This document shows, piece by piece, positions 1 through 6,827 of a DNA stretch of 64,000 nt; position 1 is the first letter of the stretch, and each line of letters opens with the position of its first letter. The DNA is from Cellulomonas timonensis (GTDB lineage Bacteria; Actinomycetota; Actinomycetes; Actinomycetales; Cellulomonadaceae). Location: assembly GCF_900046455.1 (NCBI RefSeq), contig NZ_FCOT01000012.1, forward strand, positions 1,033,546 through 1,097,545, in the 5' to 3' direction. Both the position numbers and the translations under genes were made by a program. Below the pieces are notes generated by a model. It saw only the letters and a program-made list of their open reading frames with translations, was not told the origin of the DNA and did no database searches.

Positions 1-1477
1 GCTGCGCCTGCCCACCCGAGAGGCTGACCCCTCGCTCGCCGACGCGGGTGGCCAGGCCGTCGGGGAGCCCGCGCACGTGGTCGGCGAGGTTCGCCTCGGC
101 GAGGGCGTGCCACAGGCGGTCGTCGTCGGCGTCGGGAGCCGCCAGGCGCAGGTTGTCGGCGAGGCTGCCGGTGAACAGGTAGGTGCTCTGGGCGACGACC
201 GAGAGCTGGGCGCGGGCCCAGTCGAGCGGCGTCCCGGCGAGGTCGTGGCCAGCCACCCGCACCGTGCCGGACGTGGGACGCAGGTGGCCCTGGAGCAGCG
301 CGGTGACGGTTGTCTTGCCCGATCCGGACGGCCCGATGAGGGCGGTGCGCCCGCCGACGGGGACGGTCAGGCTGACGTCGTCGAACACCGGGTTGCCGCC
401 CGGGTAGGCGAACCGCACGTGCTCGAGGGCCAGGGCGGACGTGGCGGCGCCATCGTCGGACGCGGCGCGCTCAGCCGTCCTCGCGGGGGCGCGCAGGCTC
501 ACGGCCGGGGCCTCGACGCCCTCGGCGTCCACCACGTCCGGGACCGTCGAGAGCACGCCCTCGATCTCCCGCACCGCGGCGCGCCCGCCCATCCCCACGT
601 AGAAGAACTGCCCGATGCGGTCGAGCGGCTCGAGCAGCACCGTGGACACGAGCACCACCGCCACCGCCTGGCCGGGGGTGATGGCGCCATCGCGCAGCCG
701 CGCCATCGCGAGGCCCGCCGCGGCGGTGACCATGCCGAGCGAGAACGCGGAGTCGACGATCAGCAGCACGAGCTGGTTGCCGGCCAGCAGGCGCATGACC
801 TGCAGGCGCAGCTGCTCGGCGGCATGGGCCAGCTCGGCGCCCTTGGCCTCGGCCCGGTGGAACGCCGTCGACGTGGGCAGCCCCTGCAGGCCGTCGAGGA
901 ACTGCGCGGCGAACCGCCGGCCCGTGGCGCGGTACTCGTCGGACACCTTGCGGAACACCCGCTGGAAGCCGCCCACCAGCACCGGGATGGCCGGCACGGC
1001 GAGCGCGAGCCACCCCGCGACGACCCAGTCGACTGTGGCGCCGAGCACCACGAGCGCGATGAGCGGCACGGTGAGCGACGCGATCATCGGGCCGATGAAC
1101 GTCGACTCGTAGAACGCGGCGCGCTCGACGCCGTCGGTGGCCGTCGACACGAACCGCCCGGACCGCTGCTGGGTGCGGAACGTGACGCCGAGCCGGAAGA
1201 GCTGGCGCAGCAGCACGTCACGGCGCTCGCCCTCGCGCGCGCCCACGCCGACCAGGCTCAGGTGCGAGCCGAGGTAGGCGGAGACCGCGGCGGCGAGCAG
1301 GCCGGTGATGACGGTGGCCATCGCGCCCGCGCCGGGCCGCGCGCCCGAGTGTGCGGCGTCCAGCACGGCGCCGATGCCGACGAAGGCCACGGTGGTGCTC
1401 GCGGCGGTGGCCCACGTGAGCGCGGCGGGGATCAGCACGACGCGGCGCGGCAGAGCGGGGGTGAGCGGGGAGGCCAT
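1..1477 (-). CDS. Iron-regulated ABC transporter, fused permease and ATPase (3' end outside window)
   Basis: Half-transporter with permease and ATPase on one chain, acting in the cytoplasmic membrane. The permease part has several hydrophobic segments (residues about 15-300). The ATPase part shows Walker A GPSGSGKTT near residue 380 and the signature LSGGQ near 483, where the window ends; Walker B and the C-terminus are missing. The ATG at 1477 is chosen because it follows a 19-bp palindrome at 1487-1505 that matches the DtxR/IdeR iron box. Exporter-type half-transporters under iron boxes usually import or export siderophores (IrtAB and YbtPQ types), so a siderophore role is inferred. A partner half-transporter would be expected just beyond the window edge. 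The substrate is not known; CydDC-like function is the main alternative, but the iron box argues against it. Confidence 0.85.
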   Translation of the reverse strand, partial: MASPLTPALPRRVVLIPAALTWATAASTTVAFVGIGAVLDAAHSGARPGAGAMATVITGLLAAAVSAYLGSHLSLVGVGAREGERRDVLLRQLFRLGVTFRTQQRSGRFVSTATDGVERAAFYESTFIGPMIASLTVPLIALVVLGATVDWVVAGWLALAVPAIPVLVGGFQRVFRKVSDEYRATGRRFAAQFLDGLQGLPTSTAFHRAEAKGAELAHAAEQLRLQVMRLLAGNQLVLLIVDSAFSLGMVTAAAGLAMARLRDGAITPGQAVAVVLVSTVLLEPLDRIGQFFYVGMGGRAAVREIEGVLSTVPDVVDAEGVEAPAVSLRAPARTAERAASDDGAATSALALEHVRFAYPGGNPVFDDVSLTVPVGGRTALIGPSGSGKTTVTALLQGHLRPTSGTVRVAGHDLAGTPLDWARAQLSVVAQSTYLFTGSLADNLRLAAPDADDDRLWHALAEANLADHVRGLPDGLATRVGERGVSLSGGQAQ

Positions 1478-1486
1478 GCCCAAATC

Positions 1487-1505
1487 TTAGGGTTGCCTCG
1501 CCTAA
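1487..1505. promoter_or_regulatory. DtxR/IdeR-type iron box
   Basis: The 19-bp sequence TTAGGGTTGCCTCGCCTAA keeps both outer half-sites (TTAGG and CCTAA) of the known IdeR/DtxR consensus TTAGGTTAGGCTAACCTAA. It ends 10 bases upstream of the ATG of the ABC transporter at 1477, so bound repressor would block transcription when iron is plentiful. Confidence 0.75.
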
Positions 1506-1615
1506 GGGTTCGGACGTTGGTCCTGGGCCGCGCGCCCCGGCGCCTGGGTGGCGGACACCGGGCTGCGCAAGAGGTGCGGCCGCCAGTGAAACTGCTCGCG
1601 CACGAACGGTCGTCC

Positions 1616-1646
1616 TTGACGCACAACCTGTCGGGCATCGGACAAT
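1616..1646 (+). promoter_or_regulatory. Candidate promoter for the LytTR regulator
   Basis: TTGACG at 1616-1621 is followed after 19 bases by GACAAT at 1641-1646. The -35 hexamer is good, the spacing is slightly long and the -10 is imperfect. It lies about 110 bases upstream of the short leader ORF and points toward the response regulator. No other good promoter was seen in the 1506-1756 gap. Confidence 0.3.
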
Positions 1647-1756
1647 TGGGGGGACTGCGCGGTACCACGCGCGGCAGGGGATTTGCCTGTGCCGAGGAGC
1701 GCTGCTTGGCTCGCGAGCACAGGTCGCACTGCCGCGATGCACTCGAGGAGCACCCC

Positions 1757-1810
1757 ATGCACGCACGAGCAGAAGAAGCTGCTCACCCCGACGGCCACGA
1801 TCAGCCATGA
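1757..1810 (+). CDS. Possible 17-residue leader peptide overlapping the LytTR gene
   Basis: A short ORF starts at ATG 1757, six bases after a strong ribosome-binding site (GAGGAG, 1745-1750), and encodes MHARAEEAAHPDGHDQP. Its TGA overlaps the ATG of the response regulator in an ATGA arrangement. The regulator itself has no recognisable ribosome-binding site directly upstream, so the leader may supply translation by coupling. It could also be a chance ORF. The peptide has no signal sequence and nothing suggests a secreted pheromone. Confidence 0.3.
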   Translation: MHARAEEAAHPDGHDQP

Positions 1811-2532
1811 CGCAGATCATCCGGGTCGGCATCGTCGAGGACGACACGGGCGACCGGGACCACCTGGGCGCCCTGCTGCGCCGATTCGAAGCCGAGAACG
1901 ACGTGCGACTCCGCATCCACGCCTTCCCCGATGGGAAGGACATCGTGAACAGGTATCGGCCGGACTTCGACATCGTGTTCCTCGACGTGCAGATGCGTCA
2001 TCTGGACGGCCTGGAGACGGCGCGGCGCATCCGAGAGCTCGACAACGACGTCACGCTCGTCTTCGCCACCCACGTCGCGGGCTACGCCACGCACGGGTAC
2101 GAGGTCGACGCCATGAGCTACCTGGTCAAGCCTGTGGACTACTTCACGCTCGCCCACGAGATGTCCCGCTTCCTCCGGCGACGGGAGGCCACCACCGGCG
2201 CCGTGATCCTCCTGCCGACGAGCAGCGGCATGGCGCGCGTGCGCGTCACCGACATCGTCCACGCGGCCAGCAGCCGCCATCGGATCGAGGTCCACGGCCT
2301 CGACCGGAGCTACGTCTTCTCGGGGACGCTCAAGGCCCTGCAGGCCGAGCTCAGCGAAGAGCATGGCTTCTTCCGCAGCAATAGCTGCTACCTCGTCAAC
2401 CTCCGCCACGTCGCCGAGGTCAGGCAGTTCAGCTGCGTCATGTCGGACGGCGTCGAGCTCACCGTGAGCCGGTCACGCCGCAAGCCGTTCGTCGAGGCGC
2501 TCACGAACCACTTCGGGGCGCGCGCGAGCTGA
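1807..2532 (+). CDS. LytTR-family response regulator
   Basis: Cytoplasmic transcription factor of 241 residues, the output half of a two-component system. The receiver domain (about residues 5-125) has the acidic pocket E11-D12-D13, phospho-acceptor D60 in FLDVQM, T88 and K108 in LVKPVD. The C-terminal LytTR DNA-binding domain (about 140-237) carries the typical FFRSNSCYLVNLRHV pattern. LytTR regulators in other bacteria control secreted factors, competence or cell-envelope genes. No cognate histidine kinase is adjacent: the next gene is convergent and the previous one divergent, so it is an orphan within this window. Translation probably depends on the overlapping short leader ORF at 1757. 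The target genes cannot be told from the sequence. Confidence 0.92.
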   Translation: MTQIIRVGIVEDDTGDRDHLGALLRRFEAENDVRLRIHAFPDGKDIVNRYRPDFDIVFLDVQMRHLDGLETARRIRELDNDVTLVFATHVAGYATHGYEVDAMSYLVKPVDYFTLAHEMSRFLRRREATTGAVILLPTSSGMARVRVTDIVHAASSRHRIEVHGLDRSYVFSGTLKALQAELSEEHGFFRSNSCYLVNLRHVAEVRQFSCVMSDGVELTVSRSRRKPFVEALTNHFGARAS

Positions 2533-2535
2533 GAA

Positions 2536-2569
2536 CGGCCCGGCGGGCGCGAGTGCGCCTGCCGGGCCG
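2536..2569. terminator. Bidirectional hairpin terminator
   Basis: A 15-bp stem with one G-U pair (2536-2550 with 2555-2569) and a GAGT loop lies between the convergent ends of the LytTR regulator (2532) and the glycosyltransferase (2575). Confidence 0.7.
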
Positions 2570-2574
2570 CGGCG

Positions 2575-3594
2575 TCAGCTGAAGCCGATGGCGCGCTGGG
2601 CGACGCGGTAGGCCAGCACTGTCACCCGGCGGCCGGCGGCGCCGGGCAGGTGGCAGATCTGGCCGAGGGCGGACCAGCGGACCTCGCGGTACACGGCGGG
2701 GTCCTGCGCGCGCAGCCGCGCCCACAGGCGGTCCTTCTCGGCCAGGGCCTGCGGGGTGCCGGCCCGGATCAGCAGGACCGACGACACCGCAGTGGTGATC
2801 TGCGCGTAGTGGAGCAGGTACCGGCGCAAGCGGCGGTCGTGCACTGTGGCGCTGGACAGGTGCTCGAGCATCATCCAGTTGACGCGGAGCTGCTGGTCGA
2901 TGCGCCGCAGCATCACGGCCTCGTGCACGGACTGGTCCTCGCGCCCGATGAAGTACCGGTAAAGGTCCACGTCCAGGTAGTACAGGGTCCGCACATGCGC
3001 CAACGGCACGAAGGCGTACAGGGAGTCCACGTAGAACGTGTGCTCGGGCAGCCGCAGCCCGGACTCGCGCAGCACCTCGGTGCGGTAGATCAGCGCGTGC
3101 ATCATCAGGTACTGCCGCTTGGCGAACCGCCGCGTCTGCGACCAGGCGAGCTCCCGCCCGCGTGGCAACGCGCCGCCGTACCGCACGGCGGTCTTGGTCC
3201 GCTTGCCGACCTTCTCGTACACGAAGTTCGACACCAGCAAGTCGACCGGTCGCTCACCGGCCACGAACCCGCGCAACGTGTCCAGCACCCGCGCGAACGC
3301 GTCCGCGTCAACCCAGTCGTCCGCGTCCACGACCTTGAGGTACTCGCCCCGGGCGTGGTCCAGGCCGGTGTTGATCGCCGACCCGTGCCCGCCGTTCGCC
3401 TTGCGCAGCAGGTGGAACTCGCCCGGATGCGCGTCGACGTACTGCTGGGCGAGCGCGGCCGTGCCATCCGTCGACCCGTCGTCGACCACGAGCACCTCGA
3501 CGTCCGGGCCGAACCCGGCCAGGGAGTCCAGGGCCCGCGCCAGATAGGCCTCCGCGTTGTACGCGGGGACCACCACGGACACCACCGGGCTCAT
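2575..3594 (-). CDS. Family 2 glycosyltransferase
   Basis: Transfers a sugar from an activated nucleotide-sugar donor to an acceptor; 339 residues with a GT-A fold. The N-terminus has the GT2 pattern VSVVVPAYNAEAYLARALDS, the nucleotide-binding VVDDGSTDGT (D38-D39) and the metal-binding DAD motif at 90-92 in KVVDADDW. No transmembrane helix is evident, so it is probably cytoplasmic or peripheral. Its ATG overlaps the stop of the upstream GtrA-like gene by 4 bases, so the two are translated together. GT2 enzymes next to GtrA-like proteins commonly glycosylate lipid carriers, surface polymers or teichoic acids. Donor and acceptor are unknown. Confidence 0.9.
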   Translation of the reverse strand: MSPVVSVVVPAYNAEAYLARALDSLAGFGPDVEVLVVDDGSTDGTAALAQQYVDAHPGEFHLLRKANGGHGSAINTGLDHARGEYLKVVDADDWVDADAFARVLDTLRGFVAGERPVDLLVSNFVYEKVGKRTKTAVRYGGALPRGRELAWSQTRRFAKRQYLMMHALIYRTEVLRESGLRLPEHTFYVDSLYAFVPLAHVRTLYYLDVDLYRYFIGREDQSVHEAVMLRRIDQQLRVNWMMLEHLSSATVHDRRLRRYLLHYAQITTAVSSVLLIRAGTPQALAEKDRLWARLRAQDPAVYREVRWSALGQICHLPGAAGRRVTVLAYRVAQRAIGFS

Positions 3595-4211
3595 GGCGCA
3601 AGCGCCTGCTCAGGGGTGGCCTCGGCGGGCACCTGCTTGAAGATGACCTTGAAGATCGGGAAGAACACCCAGAACGAGATCGCGGAGTTGATGATCATCG
3701 TGACGAAGTCCGCGAGCGTCTCACCGGTGCCGCCCAGGCCCCAGGTGTCGATGAACAGGTCGTAGATCGGGGTCTTGTACAGGCCCTGCGCGGCGGCGGC
3801 GATCAGGGTGATCACGACGTACGCGATGGTGTACCAGATGGCCGCCTTCGTGATCGACGAGTTCGACTTGAAGGTGATGTTCCGCTGCGCGAAGAAGTTG
3901 ATCACCTGGGCGATCAGCAGGGTGATCTGCACGGCGAGGAAGTACGCCAGCCCGCCGCCACCGGCCGGCAGGGCGCCCGCGGCGTAATCGAAGATGAAGT
4001 ACTGCGACCCGTCGGGGGTGGACCCGATGGGCCAGATCTGGAACGCGGTGTCCACCAGGGCGGTCATGCCGAAGACCCACTTGATCAGCGGCATCAGCGC
4101 GAGCTGCAGCACGGTGATGCCGTTGCTCAGCAGGAAGAACACAGCGAACTGGGCGACACCGGGGCGCGCCGTGGCGAACCGGCCCCAGGCGTCTTTCAGA
4201 CGGGTGAGCAT
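3591..4211 (-). CDS. GtrA-like multi-pass membrane protein
   Basis: A 206-residue protein with about four transmembrane segments (near residues 18-45, 85-110, 125-147 and 170-192). The NFFAQRNITFKSN stretch after the second segment resembles the conserved N-F-x-x-x-R-x-x-T-F signature of the GtrA/DPMS-C family, which is thought to help flip polyprenol-linked sugars across the membrane. The loop between segments one and two is longer than in typical GtrA proteins of about 120-150 residues. Its stop overlaps the start of the GT2 gene, and a GH3 gene ends 28 bases upstream, so the three look co-transcribed. A role in export or surface attachment of a glycan made by the neighbouring transferase is inferred. 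Confidence 0.75.
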   Translation of the reverse strand: MLTRLKDAWGRFATARPGVAQFAVFFLLSNGITVLQLALMPLIKWVFGMTALVDTAFQIWPIGSTPDGSQYFIFDYAAGALPAGGGGLAYFLAVQITLLIAQVINFFAQRNITFKSNSSITKAAIWYTIAYVVITLIAAAAQGLYKTPIYDLFIDTWGLGGTGETLADFVTMIINSAISFWVFFPIFKVIFKQVPAEATPEQALAP

Positions 4212-4239
4212 GGTGAGGTCTCTCTTCTGTGGTGCAGGA

Positions 4240-6639
4240 TCAGGCGTCGCGACGCAGGTCGCGCAGCGTGGCGCGGTTGGCTCGCCGGTTGCGGAAGAAG
4301 GCGCGCGCGGTGGCGCCGAAGCCGGTGAGGAAGTGCCCGTTGACGATGCGGACCAGGCCGTCGACCATCTCCGCGGAGACCATGCCGCCGGTCATCTTCC
4401 CGACGGCCCGCAGGGGCATGTTCAGCAGGAACAGGATGTTCAGGTCGGGCGCGCCCTTGCGGTCGGCCACGTCCCGGCGCCAGGCCAGCACCCGGTACGC
4501 CAGGCGCGCCAGCGGGGAGCGCGCCGTCGCCATCCGGTCCAGGGCGTCGTTCACGGACAGCGGCCCGGACCACTCGGCCGACGGCACGGGACGTCCCAGC
4601 AGCGCGGCGAAGTCCGCGTCCGGCACGCCTCGGACATCGCCCGTGCGGTAGCGGGCGGGCACGTCGTCGGCCCGTGCGGGCACAGTGCCGGCCACCTCGA
4701 CCGGGACCGCCAGCGGCAGGTCGTCGACGTGGGCGCCGGCGAGCACCTCCCAGGAGCCCTGCTCCACTTGCCAGGCGCCTGAGGCGGTGTCCCAGTGCCG
4801 GAACGCGGCGTCGCCGAGCGGGACGCTCACCGTCGCCGACTCGCCAGGCTCGAGCTCGACCCGGGCGAACCCGGCGAGCGTGCGCGCAGGGCGGTGCACG
4901 CCAGGCGAGACCCGGCGCACGTACACCTGCACCACGTCAGCGCCGGCGACCGCGCCGGTGTTGGTCACGGTGACCGTCGCGGAGCCCTCGGACGCCGACA
5001 GGCCGGTGTGCGCGAACGTCGTGTACGACAGGCCGAAGCCGAACGGGAACGCCACCGGCACACCAGCGGACGTGTAGTACCGGTACCCGACGTACAGGCC
5101 CTCGCGGTACTCCGCGCTGCGGCCCAGGGCAGGGAACCCGCCCGCCGTCGGGGTGTCGGCCAGCGCCAGCGGCATCGTCTCGGCCAGCCGGCCCGAGGGG
5201 TTCACGGCGCCGGTCAGCACGTCGAGCAGACCGCCCGCGCCGGCCTGCCCGGCGAGGTAGCCGTGCACCAGGGCACGCGCCGAGCCCAGCCACGGCGTCT
5301 CGACCGCTCCACCGCCGGCCAGCACCACCACAGTGGCGGGGTTCGCCTCGGCGATGGCCGTGAGCAGCTCGGTCTGGACGCGGTGCAGCGACAGGGTCGA
5401 GCGGTCCAGGCCCTCGGACTCCGCGATCTCGTCCAGCCCGAGGAAGAGCAGCACGACGTCCGCGCTGCGGGCCGCCTGCACTGCGGCGTCGTGCAGCGGC
5501 CGGTCGGGGGTGCCGTCGCGCCGGAAGCCCTGGACGACGGCGCTGACGTCGAGCCCGCTCTCCCCGATCACGTCGAGGACGGAGTCCAGGCGGGTCGGGT
5601 TCACAGCCGACGAGCCGGAGCCCTGGTAGCGCGGCGTCCGGGCGAAGTCCCCGATCACCGCCACCCGCGTCCCGGCCGCCAGCGGCAGGATCGCGTCGTC
5701 ATTCTTCAGCAGCACCGCGGAGCGGGCCGCCACCGACCGCGCGAGCGCGTGGTGGGTGTCGAGGTCGACGGGGTCGGCCGTGCCCGGCTCGCGCGCCTCG
5801 GCGACGAGCCGCAGCACCTCCGCCGCACGGGCGTCCAGGTCGGCCTCGTCGAGGCGCCCGGAGCGGACCGCCTCGACGATCTGCCGCACCGAGTCCAGCC
5901 CGGCGGCGGGCATCTCGAGCGTGCCGCCAGCCGCGACGGCGGCCACGATGTCGTTGGACCCGCCCCAGTCCGAGACCACGGCCCCGTCGAAGCCCCACTC
6001 CTCGCGCAGCACCTGCGTGAGGAGGAACGGGTCCTCATGGGCGTAGACGCCGTTGACCAGGTTGTACGCGGACATGATCGTGCGGGGCTTGGCCTCGGTG
6101 ACCACGATCCCGAACGCCGTCAGGTAGACCTCCCGCAGCGTCCGCTCGTCCACCACGGAATCCGAGACCATGCGGCGCAGCTCCTGGGAGTTCGCCGCGA
6201 AGTGCTTCGGGCAGGCGGCCACGCCCTGCGACTGGATGCCCCGGACGTACCCGGCGGCCATCTTCCCGGCCAGCAGCGGGTCCTCGGAGAAGTACTCGAA
6301 GCTCCGGCCCCCGAGCGGGGACCGCTTGATGTTGAGGCCCGGGCCGAGCAGCACGTCCACGTCCTGCGCGGCGGCCTCGGCGCCCAGCGCCATGCCGACG
6401 GACTCGGCGAGCTCGACGTCCCAGCTGTTCGCGACCGCAGCGGCGGTGGGGAAGCAGGTGGCGGGCTCGGAGGCGTTCAGCCCGAGGTGGTCGGCGGACC
6501 CGACCTGCTTGCGCACGCCATGCGGGCCGTCGGCCAGCCACAGCGACCGCACGCCGTGCCGGGGCAGGTCGTACGTCTCCCACACCGACTTGCCTGTCAG
6601 CAGGGCGGCCTTCTCCAGCAGGGTCAGGTTCTCGATCAT
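4240..6639 (-). CDS. Glycoside hydrolase family 3, probable cytoplasmic beta-glucosidase
   Basis: Hydrolyses terminal beta-linked sugars from oligosaccharides; 799 residues. Domains are in the usual order: GH3 barrel (about 1-300), GH3 C-terminal domain (about 340-560), fibronectin-III-like domain (about 590-670), then an extra C-terminal part of about 100 residues resembling tails of some actinobacterial beta-glucosidases. Visible motifs are GPGLNIKRSPLGGRSFEY, the pair KHF at 145-147 and the nucleophile D224 in VVSDWGG. There is no signal peptide, so it acts inside the cell on imported sugars. The ATG at 6639 follows GAGGAAG at a good distance; the frame stays open far upstream but without GH3 homology. 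It is the first gene after the hairpin terminator at 6772 and is followed by the GtrA/GT2 pair. Confidence 0.9.
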   Translation of the reverse strand: MIENLTLLEKAALLTGKSVWETYDLPRHGVRSLWLADGPHGVRKQVGSADHLGLNASEPATCFPTAAAVANSWDVELAESVGMALGAEAAAQDVDVLLGPGLNIKRSPLGGRSFEYFSEDPLLAGKMAAGYVRGIQSQGVAACPKHFAANSQELRRMVSDSVVDERTLREVYLTAFGIVVTEAKPRTIMSAYNLVNGVYAHEDPFLLTQVLREEWGFDGAVVSDWGGSNDIVAAVAAGGTLEMPAAGLDSVRQIVEAVRSGRLDEADLDARAAEVLRLVAEAREPGTADPVDLDTHHALARSVAARSAVLLKNDDAILPLAAGTRVAVIGDFARTPRYQGSGSSAVNPTRLDSVLDVIGESGLDVSAVVQGFRRDGTPDRPLHDAAVQAARSADVVLLFLGLDEIAESEGLDRSTLSLHRVQTELLTAIAEANPATVVVLAGGGAVETPWLGSARALVHGYLAGQAGAGGLLDVLTGAVNPSGRLAETMPLALADTPTAGGFPALGRSAEYREGLYVGYRYYTSAGVPVAFPFGFGLSYTTFAHTGLSASEGSATVTVTNTGAVAGADVVQVYVRRVSPGVHRPARTLAGFARVELEPGESATVSVPLGDAAFRHWDTASGAWQVEQGSWEVLAGAHVDDLPLAVPVEVAGTVPARADDVPARYRTGDVRGVPDADFAALLGRPVPSAEWSGPLSVNDALDRMATARSPLARLAYRVLAWRRDVADRKGAPDLNILFLLNMPLRAVGKMTGGMVSAEMVDGLVRIVNGHFLTGFGATARAFFRNRRANRATLRDLRRDA

Positions 6640-6771
6640 GGCTTCCTCGATCGTGCGTGGCGGCTCGGACGGCCGTGGGGTGGGAGCCGCGCGCGATCGG
6701 CGGACGCGGTGGCGTCCTCGCCGAGGAGCCGCACGCGCGCTCCTTGTTCCTGGTGGTGGCTGCGTCGCCCT

Positions 6772-6808
6772 CGTCAGGCCGGCGGTGGGGGGCACCACCG
6801 GCCTGACG
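6772..6808 (-). terminator. Hairpin terminator after the membrane GH3 gene
   Basis: A 16-bp stem with one G-U pair (6772-6787 with 6793-6808) closes a five-G loop, 20 bases downstream of the stop at 6828. It separates the membrane GH3 gene from the next GH3 gene. Confidence 0.75.
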
Positions 6809-6827
6809 GGGGTTGCTGCCGGGGGGG

